Assembly (NCBI GenBank): GCA_949752735.1
Contig: OX457053.1
Location: forward strand, 5,366,281 to 5,430,280
Length of the DNA: 64,000 nucleotides
Direction: 5' to 3'
Source of the DNA: Lumbricus terrestris
Lineage: Eukaryota; Annelida; Clitellata; Crassiclitellata; Lumbricidae
Positions 11,376-24,400 of this stretch are shown one piece after another. Below the pieces are notes generated by a model that did not search any database, was not told the origin of the DNA, and saw only the letters and a list, made by a program, of their open reading frames with translations. Position numbers and translations under genes: made by a program. Position 1 is the stretch's first letter, and each line of letters opens with the position of its first letter.

Positions 11376-14300
11376 GTAATTAGGGTACAAAATTGTTAGC
11401 CTCTGAAGATGGTTGTCCATTAAATTTCTAATAGCTCTTCGATAGTTGTCCGATGGCATTTTATTGCATTATAATTAAATTCTATTCAGATCTACATAAT
11501 AAACCATTTCAATTAATAGAGTTTGGCTAGCAAATTGTGTTAACAAAAGTCAATAATAGCCTATGATAGAATGAATGTTTAATAGATGACTTTAGTTGTG
11601 GTAATTATCTTTTGTAAGGGATGGAGTATCTTATTTGTACATGCGCATGGGTGGGTTCAACAAAATGTACGAGTTGCAACAGGGGAGGTGGTCGAAAATA
11701 CGATTGTTTGTGTATGCAATATTTGGATAGGCCCTCATCAAGTGTGTTCGAGTGTTCTGTTCATAATACACAGGTACTATGCGCCTGAGGTGTGGGGTAT
11801 GTTCGGTGCCTTGGAGCCAGAAGGCTGCGAGTTCGAGTCCACCTCAAGCTGCCGTGTTGTGACCCTCAGCAAGTCCTTCACTTGCAATTACTCATGCGCT
11901 TCGAGTTACCGCTTTTCTTTAAATTTATTTGACGTGGACTTGTGGGTGCATGAGTATCGAGTATGTATTCAAAATTAATTAAATTTATGCAATATGTGAT
12001 CCAATATCGAAAATTAGGATGATTATTTGAATAAATATCTAAAAGTATTGCATATGTTAAACATTTGTAGAAAAGAAAACAGAATCTGTAGCAGATCCTG
12101 GAGGTGGATTTCCGGGATGGGCAGTTGCGTAAGTGCTGCTCTATGCATTCAGATAATTAACGTACTCATCGTTCCACGTCGTAGATTCCTTCACTCTGCC
12201 ATGCCAGGTGACGTGGTGATACCTATGGTTCGAACTTCTACGGTGCTGCATAAAAGCTTCACTGTGATCAGTCCGTCTTTCTGGAATATGTTACCTAGCA
12301 CTCTTCGTAATGAATTTCTCGATCTTTTTTTGCCACAATTCCGAAAGTGTTTGAAAGCCATTCTCTTTGTTCGTGGTTTAATGTTTGTCAGGTTGAGAGT
12401 GCCTCTGGTCAGTTTCTCTGGTGCTATATAACTTTACATTTCTCTCGTATTTAAACGGAACATATTATTGAACACTTTCATTGACTAAACTTAACTGCTC
12501 AGTTTCTGTATAAAATTCTCTTTCTTACCTCTAAGATGTTTTTGGCTCAAGCTCCTCACTACCCCTGATCTTATAAGGCGGACTATCTCAGCTACCAATG
12601 GACGTCCTCCACTCTTTCGGCCGTCATGACCTTCTTGTTCCACGGTCTCGGGCTGCCACAGCCCATCATTGTGGCTTTGCATCTACTGGCCCTTTGCTGT
12701 GGAATGACCTTCCTGCTATAATTCGTGCTCAGATCTTATCTGGGGCGCTACTTTTTCTGCCCGTTGTCTTAAAACTTTTCTTTGCTGAGTGATTCTTTGC
12801 ACTCTGAGTGCCTCTGATTAGCTTGTACTGTGAGATGCGCTAAACATGAATTTGCAGATATTTAGAAGAGAATTCAGAGTTTCGTGAAAACTTAGATTCT
12901 AGAATTAAATGCCTGTTTATATTTGTAAATGAGTTAATTGTTTTTTTGTTATGTTTCAGTCTGATTGTGTTCCTATTGCTGTTGTTTGTGGTTGTGTTGG
13001 TACTTTGTATTGGCAGAAAGAAGTATGGAAAATGGTTCTGTGAGTCAAAAAATTGTTTTCTTTTACTTGCCACTTTGATATAGTCATGCTACCATTCACT
13101 CCGTGCATCGTTAGAGCAACGCATCAGCAAAATGTTGATGTTTTTACATGCGTCCACCACTAATAATATTTTAATAATCTTTTAATTTCAAACGTTCACA
13201 GCGCTGTATGATTACAATTAGTAGCACGAATGGATGATCACAAATTATTACAGGGGTCAAAATGAACTGTCGTCGCATCATCACATCCTATTGTTCTGTT
13301 TACCGACGCCAGCTGCCAAATGGAGGATTGAGTGGACCTTTGGGGGATAGCGGAAATTGACCTCACTTCTGTGTGCTTTTCGTGCCCAAATGTATACAAC
13401 TACCATAAACGCTCTTTGCAAGTGACTCATCCAGTCCTTGGTTTTACTGACTGATATGAAAACCTATTGCTAAACGAATCCTAGCACAGAGAGCTCCATT
13501 GATTTGTGTTGCTCTTCGACCGGTGGCATATTAATATCTTGTTAATTATTGTGCACTTATTGATACTCCACGCCCAATTTAACGATAGTTCGCTATTAGG
13601 TTAACAGACTTAGGTTTTGAGGAGTACCATTCCGTGCAAATTCATAGATTGCTAGCCACATGTCACATTGCATATCTTTGTGACTATATAATTTCATAAT
13701 GAGAAATAATATTATTGATGCATTTATTATATGCCAATATCTTACGAAAAAGCGAAAATGAATGGCACATGAAAGCCCAAGGTTTATACGCTGTAACCAT
13801 CTCAAAGGAGCCTGAAACCCGCTAACTATGTGGTATGTGACAAGTGGTGCTCAAACTACAGGGTGGGCCAGCATAAATGTCCCGACTTTGCAGGCGTATA
13901 ACTTCGCCAATTTTTAACATTTATTTATACTTGATGCATCAAATTAAAGGTATTTCACTCTAGTATTAACTCTAAAAAGGTCGAACTGATACTAGTTTAG
14001 GTTTTAATTATATACTTGGATCAACGCTAGCTACCGTTTTTTGTCATTACTGACGCATTATGACGCCGTTTCCCGGGAAAATTCTATTGTTTTTTGCTAA
14101 AACGCGCGTAGACACGATCATTTTGAGTGTTTGTAGGGTCCCTACCATGAATATATTCTAATCGCAAAACCGCGTCCTTTCAATTTTGCCAACAGCCGTG
14201 CACTGCCATGCGCTGCTTCAGACGCTTGCACGCTGCCAGTCGTTTCTTTGCGTAAGAGCTGGAGAGTTCGTGGGACTTCTCGTCGACAAATTACTTTAAC

Positions 14301-17300
14301 TTTAGGTCTATAATCTTTTCCAATACGCTATTCAGTGCTTCTAAGACGGCCTGTTTTGCGCTGAATTTGCATGCAGGGCCTGCCCTGGTCATTGTCTTGA
14401 CTGCAAATGTACGCGGACACACGAGCAATGTTAGCGGATGTGAGCGCCGTGCGCTCCGATTCCCATGGTTTGCAAGTAGAAAGTCCTGTTTTATTAATTT
14501 TCCGTAGCAGATAATACAAGGTATTGTTTATTCCATCCTCTGTTAGAATATTCGTTAATCATTTCAAACGAATTAAATCCCTTACCAGTTCGTAAAATTA
14601 AGATCGAAACGCGATCATCGTATGTCAACGGCGCCAGGTTGCGTCACAAATGACAGCAAAATATGGTAGCTAGCGCTGTTCCGGGCATATAATTAAAACC
14701 GAGACTAGTATCAGTTCGACCTTTTTAGAGATAATACTAGAGTGAAATACCTTTAATTTGATGCATAAAGTATAAATAAATGTTAAAAATTGGCGAAGTT
14801 ATACGCGTGCAAAGTCGGGACATTTATGCTGGCCCACCCTGTAATTGTGCAGCATTATAATGCTAAGAGTGGCTCTGTCAAGAAATGGTCACAATGTTGT
14901 CACAATTTATTGTAGCGAAAAAGTAGGCACAGAGCTGTAGTAGTCTTTGCAGCCAATTCAGGTTTCAGATTGTGCACTTATATGCTCTTAAATGTTCACT
15001 TAGGGTGTCGAAAGTGCAGTCCTTCGTCTTACAATCCAAGATCTTCCTCCGGTCCAGCACCTTCCTCTGGAACTAATGGAACTAGTGAGTGCTTTCATCT
15101 TTTCAAGCAGCACTGTCTTGGTCAAGGACTTATCTCTTCGCCAAGTGTTTGTCACAGGTGATGCCGTTGCATTATGAATTCTGTTGCAGCCATTAGTGCC
15201 CTAATTTAAACTCGTGGGACTTTGTAGGGCAGTGGTTTTCAACCTTTTTCTAGTGGCGGAACCTTTCTCAAAGCACTCATTTGCTCGCGGAACTCAGCGC
15301 ACTTCACCTGTCTAGTATTTCTGGAATTTCATGCAGTTGTAACTTGTAAAATGAGATAATATTTATATTGATAGTTTTAAACTTTTAATGTAGCTTGTGT
15401 GCACTTCTGGTGCAGCCTATGATTGTAGGTCTACATTGCAGACCTGTACATGTTTCAGAGCTGTAAAAGTGTATAGGAGACCATAGGCCCAGAACAAAAA
15501 ACACTCGGAGAACAACTGCATTTCTGCTGTTTTGCCAACAACCATCAATCCACCTAATAGATCGTTGCCTCAGAATAATCTTCGCGTATCTCCATTTTTT
15601 TTCAAAATCGAGTCTATGCTTGATTTATAGCAAAAAATTGTTTCTCTTTCATCACTTTTAATCGTTAGGAGATAAGACAAGTCGTTTTAAAGATATTCAC
15701 CGAAGCTAATTGTCGTATGTCCATGTTCAGGAATGTTTTGTCGTATCTCCAATTTCTTGTATATTTTTCGGAAAATTTTACCAAACTTCAACCTCGATTA
15801 TCTCAATGGGGTGGAGATAGGTGAAGATAATTCTCAGGCAACGAGGTTTGAAGCAGTAACAGGCTACTGTAGAATTGGATATACGACAACATGATACTGA
15901 ATTACTGATGGACATACGACAGAACTTTTTTATAAATTCGAAGCTACAGTACCGTTGTCCATTTTTTAAAACATTTTCCAAAATTTCACAAAAAACATTC
16001 TAAGTTTCAATTTAATTTTAATGCAACATTCTTTAATCAATGCCGAAGTTTTAATATGACGTCTTTGTCTGAAGTTTTATTGCACTGAATATCTTTTATT
16101 TGCGTCCATAGTTCCGTCTCGTCTCTCTGCAGTTTCTACCCTACCTTGAGCAATCTGGTCTCCTTCCTGCAAATCAATCTGGTTTTAGGGCCCACCATTC
16201 CACCGAGACTGCTCTCCTTTCTCTTCTTTCTGAAATCTATTCTGCCGTTGATAGGTCTGAGCTCACCCTATTGGCTCTCTATGATGTCTCTTCAGCCTTT
16301 GATATGGTTGATCACGATATCCTTCTCAAGCGTCTTGAAACCTCCTATGGCGTTAAGGGCCTGCCCTTATCTTGGTTTCAGTCGTACCTTTCTGAAAGAA
16401 CCCAAATGATTATATCTGGTGACTCTCGAACCAAATGGGTTGATGTTAATCTGGGTGTTCCTCAAGGTTCAGTTCTTGGGCCTCTCCTATTTATTCTTTA
16501 CACAGCTGACATTTCTTCTCTTTTTCCGATCTGTAGTGCTGCTGGCCATCTCTTTGCTGATGACGTCCAGGCATTTGTCCATGGTCCCCCCTCTTCCCAG
16601 CTGCTTCTGGTTGGGCTTATTGAATCTCTCACTAATCATCTCCACTCTTGGATGTCTTCTAATCGCCTTTCTCTTAATACTTCAAAGACTCAATTTATCT
16701 GGTTAGGTACTCCTCAGCAGCTCCATAAGCTTGATCTTATTCTTCTCTCTGCAAAATTCCCATTGTTTTCCTTCTCTTCAAGTGTGCGGGATCTGGGTGT
16801 AGTACTTGATAGCTCACTTACCTTTACTGAGCATATTTCCAATCTGACACGCTCATCATATTTTCATTTAAGACGCCTCAGAGTCATTCGTCGCTCTGTC
16901 TCCTCCTCCATCTTCACTACCTTAGTTCATGCTTTCATATGCTCTCGTATTGACTATTGCAATTCTCTTCTCATTGGTCTTCCTAAAGTTCGACTTTCAC
17001 CGATTCAGTCAGTTCTCAACTCAGCTGCTAGATTGATTGCCCGCCTTCCCAAGTACTCTCACATCTCTACCTTTATGTTTGATGAACTTCATTGGCTTCC
17101 TCTACGTGCTCGCACACAGTTCAAGATCCTCACTCTGATCCTAAAGTCTCAACGGGGTCTTGCCCCAAAATATCTGACTAAAACCTTACTTCGTCCTCAC
17201 TCAGCTTCCTCCCACCGTCCACTTCGCTCATCCAACAGACTTGACCTATTGGTTCCCCGGTCTAGAACTTCTATGGCTCAGTCTCGGTCTTTTGTCTCAA

Positions 17301-18394
17301 TTGGTCCTTCTCTCTGGAATTCTCTTTCTCCTTCTGTTCGCTCAACTCTTCTGTCTGTCAGTCTCTCCTCTGCCCTGTCTCTTCTCAAAACCTGCTTCTT
17401 CTCGCGGGGCCTTGCGCACTGGGAGCGCCTCTGAACGGTTTACCCTACTAGAGGCGCTTTATAAATGTTTAAATACAATACAATACAATACAATAGTTCC
17501 GAAACTTCTACCTCGTTTTTCTCGGAATTCCCGAAAGTGGAGATACGTGAGAATAATTCTGAGGCGACGAGATGGATAGAATGCTTAAGAATGAAAATAC
17601 GCCATATTCTGGAACAATGCTATGAATAATGGACATGTTGTGTTGAGTTACAGCATCCTTCATCAAGTTTACTGCACAATGTGTGCTTTATTTAAGTCTT
17701 GGATGATTGGTAGATAGACATGCATAGGCTGACGCATAGGCCTAATGATTCATTCTCAATGGAAACAAATTGATTTCTTTTTTAAATTTTATGGAGAGCG
17801 GTAGAAAATCCTAACTCACATAGTGGTGTAACTGGGACTTTTGTTCAATTTTGGGGGGTTCAAGGGACTTCAGTTTATTTGGGGTCTCAGCTTCATTTGG
17901 AGACAAGTCCCAGACCCAACGCTGGTTGCGTTATTGAACCTGGAAAATACTTATGTCACAATTACCGACCGTCTGAGTCTTGTTGTACACATCTTAAATA
18001 TAACATGTATGTGATCTTTGAATAGTATCGGTTAAAGATTCATGATGCAGACTTAGGCTTTACTTTTGCCAAAACTTGAAAATCTGCTACCTTTGGCTGA
18101 GAAATTTAACCACTGGCTCTTCAAACTGAACTGATCCCAAGAAGACTACACCAAATCAATAGTTAGCCTGGAGCTCAACAAATTCTGATGGAAAGTTGGC
18201 GTAATTGTTAGAACGAAGCATCCAGATAGCTCAAAACCAATTATAAAAATTCATTGTTAGTCTGAACAACATATGAAAATGTAGACCACTATTATTATAG
18301 ATACCCATTTGATGCATAGTTCTACCAAATAACATGCAATGAGCAGATTAATTCTTACATGGCCACAATACAATACATTATATATATGTATATA

Positions 18395-18430
<36 letters not shown>

Positions 18431-21400
18431 AACAGCTACTTATACTCGTAAATGTGTCATTTAAACGAGAATGACTGAAAGCTGTCAAAGAATTCTACTT
18501 ATTGCCAAAACATTAGTGATTTCAGTTGGTGCCATTACATTATGTATACATCAAACTGCCGCAGAACCCATGGCCGACGCCCACGGAACCCTTGTTGAAA
18601 ATCACTGTTGTAGGGCGTTAATGTCGATCAGCAATATTGGTGATTATGTATTGTATATACGTTTAATTTAAATCAGACAATTCCTGGTGACACACCGCAC
18701 CCGGTTACATGTCAAAAATGTAAAATAAAACACAGAAATAATAAAGTATAGTAATAATAAAGTTAAAAAATAAAGTAGCAGCAGCCATAAACAGGCGTCA
18801 ATCTGTCTGGTTGTTGGTGTTAAATGCTAAAGGAAAAGGTTTCTTGAGTAAACATTATGTCCTGCTAAAGATGTACTCGGAAGGAAAAATGCCAGTTATT
18901 CTCCTGCCAAGATGATCGTAGTAAAAGATGATGAATGTTGTAATACGCGCATAGATTAGTCCAATGCTGCAGCCCTACAGCGAAACTCTTGGATGACGTG
19001 ATTGACGCGGTTGATCATTGTAAACACACAAGCGACAGTCATGCTGTGAAGATCGTAGATGTTGAAATCGTCCAAAATGCGCAAATTGTTCACGGCTTCC
19101 TTGGAAGGCATCAAAGAAACAGACCAGGACCGGTGGCATGATATAGAATCCAAGTAGTAAAGTCTTGTCTTGCTGTAGTGCTATTGTCCAATTCTGAAAG
19201 TCTCCAAAAGAAGTAGAAACACAGGCGGTTTTTAGTTGTTACGATAAACATTACTGTCATGTGTTTCTTAGAATAAAATATCGTTCTTGAACACGTAATT
19301 CCTCGAAAATAACTCTGCGGGCATCACAGAAACGGGCTAGGACGCATTATTTACACGTACACAACATTTTTTAGTCAGAAAACGGCTGAAAATTCAAGAA
19401 AATGTCACATTTTCTCTAAACGAGTGCAGACTGCTACCGGAAGCACGGCCATGCAAGAACCAAACTATTACCCCAGTACCTGGAATCCCACTAGGTCTTA
19501 CCCTGATGCTCAATCAAGCTGCCTATTAATTTGTGATTTCAGTCCGTTAACGACAAAATGGATCTTTCTTCCAGTGGCTCTTAGTAATTATTAGTAATTT
19601 AGTAACGAGTTGAAGCCCTGATGCGTAGCCTGACTTTTGGTTTTCTTAATCCAACTGATTTTGACCGGGCTTCTGCAAATGATTATGAACTTTGCCATGT
19701 CTCTTGAAGCAAGCACTAATAATTAACCGATGCCTTTGCTGTGAAACAACGGTATTATCAGTGCAGAGCAGAATAATAGTAGCTAAATTAGCAGCCTTTG
19801 CAAGTACTTTCGATTAGTGCGCATAAAAAAACTAAACTTAAAACTGTTCTTTTTGGGCATGCTGGAGTCGAGAGCACCTCTGAGTATTTTTTTCTTGAAG
19901 GAGCGCTATATAAATGTCCGAATGAATGAATTAATAAAATTTATGTTCCTCTTGTTTCCAGGTTATCCCAGCAACAGGACCATGGAATATTGAAACATAC
20001 TACATGAAAACTGATGTTTATGCATGGTGCTTATGTTTTGGTGCTGTATGTTATGCCAATGTGTTTTGCATTTAGATATATATATGTATGAGCACAAGAT
20101 ACGGCTATGTTAGATGTGACATTACATAATTTAAATTGACATTTTACTGTATTATTCATGTTTTCATTTATTACAGCTCCTAGTACTGAAGAGACAGTTG
20201 CGTGTAAGCATCCTTTCGTGTAGCTCTCTTCATGCTGAATCATTTCTTGTTCGTTCAGTTATTTATTTATTCATTAGCAGCATTTATTTTGTACTTCCTC
20301 AAGATTCATTCAAGAATTAATCCCAGTCCCAGCTACGGGAGTGTCTCTGAGTAGAAATCTTGAAGGGGCGCATAAACAAACGCTCGTACAAAGCAAAAAG
20401 CGATTTGGAAACGAGCACATCTGTCAGTGAAGTGTTATTTTAAAGTGTTCATGATGGGTCCCCAACGTTACATTACTAAATGACACCCACCATAACTCTA
20501 CTCTGCCCCTCTAGCAACCAGACCCAGACCTCCTTCTGACTACTCTTTGAAGTGCCCCCTGACTCGATGCAGGGCTCGTGAATAGGCTGGTGCCTTTGAT
20601 TAACTTTTCGAGTATTGCCTTAGAAGTTTAGAAATTACAATTGTAATTATATAGAAGTAACTAGAGGGAGCACTTGCCCCTGGAAAACAGACACCTATTT
20701 TTCATTCATTTATTCATTCAATCATTCTATGGACTTATTGTGCCCCTTCATAAGCCTGATTTTTAACTAGAACTTTTTGTTTTTAACAAATTTCTTTGCA
20801 CTAAAACTATTCATATGGAAAAATTATAATAAGTGAAACTGAGAAATTTGCATTTAGAAACTTCTTTGAAAAATACCGATGTAGATTCTTAATTTCCTAT
20901 TTCCTGGCTACCTCTGGGCACAAAAGAATTTGTAATTGTCGTGTTTTGACCCCTCCTGTAAAAATTTCGGCAGGCACCCATTTGTGTGTACAACTGTGCA
21001 TGGGTCCATACTTCTGTACATGCCATACTTATGTTCCTCAACGTATTGGTTTCTTCAATCCAGTATTTTGGTCAGGAATGACATACTGTTTAATTGCTAA
21101 TAATTCACAGTTGTTTCTGGATGGAACACCTGCTTTCAGTGTTGGTTGTGTGTTTTGTTGCTTCAGTGTCTGTAAGTGGCAGTACTAATGCAGACAACAA
21201 TGATATATCACCTAGCAGCAGACAATCACAGAGCACGCATGGCTTTTCCAGACGTCTTGCTAAATACTGTTGTTGTAAACAAAGTAGTCATTCGTCGGCT
21301 AATGTGGAACAACCTGAGTCTAATGGACCTGATGCGACGACACCACTTAATCGTTCTAGCTCTGAACAAACGGACGACGAAATCCAACAGTCGGATTCGC

Positions 21401-24400
21401 CATCTGGTGGAAACAATGGTCGCCTTGATCATAATCAACTTGAGGGTGGTGGTACAACAGAGACTCATACCATTACGATTCCACTTACTACTCCGATAAC
21501 ACAATCTGATAACTGTAATGGTCATCCTCCAACCGACGTTCCACCCACAGTTGGCAGCGGGGTTCAATCTTCAGGTGATGGATCATCCCCTGATGGGCCA
21601 CCCCCGGGTGGCAGCGGGGGTCAACCAGCCAGTATCATAGACCAACCTAATGCCAACGAGGGTCAACCTTCTGGTGCCACAGCGCGGAGTGATCCCGCCA
21701 ACAGTGGTGACCGTGGCAGTGGTGAAGACCAGGGACCTCGCTCAGTAAATGGTAAACTACTTCTAGTATTTCACAAATTTCCGGAGTGAGTTGTTATTCG
21801 TAAGTGCATCATTCTGAAGTGTGCTAGTCATGTGTTTCACTGATCAATCAGAATATCGACGGGGATTCCCGTTGATTATACCCTTGACTATAATGGTGCT
21901 ATATAAGTTATTAAGTGATATTTAACTGTCTGGCTGTTGTGGTGTAATCCAGTGAAAGCTGTTTGTATAAAATTGCAGAGCCTGTCTTCTCTCTCTCTGC
22001 CACCAGGGGGCTTGTTTTTTGTACTGTTTCTATCTAAACAATCCTTCTGACTTGGCACAGTGCTTGTGCCATGCACCTAACTTTTAGGTATTGCATTGTA
22101 TTGAATTTGAATATATATATATATATATATATAAAGCGCTTCTCTCTGCAAGTGCCTTAGAAGCGCTCCCAGTGCGATCGACCTCAAGAAAAGGGGATTT
22201 GAGGTGAGAGAAAATGAGAAAAGACTACTAGAGGATCAGATGACTGAGCGAACTGAAAGGGATGTTCATTCCATTGAGATAGTATGTAGCGACGTATAAC
22301 TACGCTACGGGTCGCTAATATTATTTTATTTAATTTTTGATCGATTATGGGGTTTCAGGGATCTGATATATTTGTTTTATTTCTGTATTTTTGAGCTGCC
22401 TTGTGTGACCTATATTTTAATGTTGATTTGCGCTTGTCACGGGTCACAGCGACCGCTGACGTAGGCAGCAGTCGTTGCTGTTCCATTAATTGGTATATGT
22501 TCACACGCTCTCAGCGATCGTCGGTCGCTGTCTTCAAAGGCCGTGCCGCTTGCAGTCGATGAGGGTAATTAAACTTTCGCACGCTCTCTGAGGTGGTCTG
22601 ATGATCAGAGTGAGCGAGGAATACAGCCAGCCAGACAAGCACAGGCAGGGACACGGATTGAGAAGGAAACACCGTTGGCGTGTGGGTCTGTGTACGTGTG
22701 TTTTCGCAAGGTTAAACTGGTGCATTTGATGCCTACGTGATCAGCGGCAGATGGCGCCTTTCAGAAGGAGAGATAGAAGGAGAAAGATAGTGAGCTACAG
22801 ACAGACGCAGAGATACACAGGAGAGGACGCACGTGGCAGCTGATTCTTGCCGCCTTGAGACAGCTGCACAGCTGCTGGTTCGGCGCGCTCGGCTCTTCAG
22901 CTGCGCATGCGTAGTAGAGGGACGCTCTCCTTGTCAGGCAGTAATAAAAGAGCAGCGCAACGCTGAGAGAGGCAGTTGCGCATAGGATCTCAGGGCGGTC
23001 GGATGTATAGTGAGTTGCGCACAGGATCTCAGGGCGGTCGGATGTATTGCGGCGGTTGGTAGTTTTAGGCTCGATCAAGTTGGTGAAGCATGGCCAGGAT
23101 AAGCGCCTGCTTGCACTAGTTGCGCATACACGGATTCTGTCGGCGATTCATTCTCTTTCGACATGGAGTCGATTTAATAAAAGAGTTAGTTTGTTGCGAG
23201 AAATATATCAGCGTTGTTGCGAGTTTTGCCTGCGCTTTCGCATTGGATCTACTCCTGGATTACTTGTCAAGGCCATTCTACGCCCTGTCACATGGAGTGA
23301 TTTATCGTGGGCTTCGAATCGTCAGCGCTCTGTTCTCGTTCTTCGGAATTGTGTTGCGAAGCGTTTGTTCGTATTATTTGCCTAAGGGCGTCTTTCTCAA
23401 ACGGCTTGGATACATAGCCGAAATTGTTGTTCATTGCGAGAAATCAGCATCGGATTTAGCTGATCCTTTCGGGCGTTTCAAACTCGACGCCTTTCTGTGT
23501 GGATATCATCTTCGTCGCTGTTCTTCGCGCACGATCGGCTTTGTCTCTTGTCTTCGGACATAAGGTACGCTTTATTGGGGAATTAATACGATCGGTTATT
23601 AAGATATTTTGGGCTGAACTGAAATTGGCTGTGGGACTTGAGAGTCAATCGGGATTTAATTTAGGCATACTCCGGTTGATAGGTGTTTGCATTGAATTGT
23701 TGCATTTGATTTTCATTGAATGTCTTTACAAAGGATAGGAACTGATAATTGAACTTACTGACTTTTATGTTTGATTGCGTTGAACATAATTGATGTCAAT
23801 TGAAGATTCAATTGATTGTGAATAATAAGAAATATTAATTGGACAACTGACTTTGATTATTGATGGCTTTGAATGTGACGGATGTGGATTGAATGCTTGA
23901 TTTGTTCATAAGAAAAACTACCTCGTTCATTGCTAGCGATATTGTCTGTGAGCTATAAAGATAGGAGTAATCTATTTAGCGCTATGGATAATTCAAGGGC
24001 TAGCACCCCGGCCCAGCCGTCTAGGCCTTCCTCATCATTGGAGGGAGTCATGGAGGCGATAACCTCTATGCACTCGTCGATGCAGACTAATGCTAAGTCG
24101 ACTCATGAAGCAATGACTTCTATGCAGTCTTTTATGCAGTCTTTTATGCAGTCGTCAATTGAGACTAATGCCAGAGACACGCAAGAGGCGATTGCCACGG
24201 TGGAGTTTAATGTCCTGGCAGTGCAATCAAATGTTAGCGATGCTATTTCCTCAGTGCAATCAAATGTTAGCGATGCTATTTCCTCAGTGCAATTAAATGT
24301 AAGAGAAGAGATCTCGGCGGTAAGAGATAATGTCAGGGAAGCGCTGACGGAAGTTGTATCACGCTTGGAAAGATTGGAGACATCGCCGGTACCCAAGCCT

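Noticed and set aside
23047..23738. Plus-strand frames of 112, 147 and 79 codons in both LTRs
   Set aside because: They overlap each other in the leader region, show no known domain, and differ in frame from Gag; likely chance frames.
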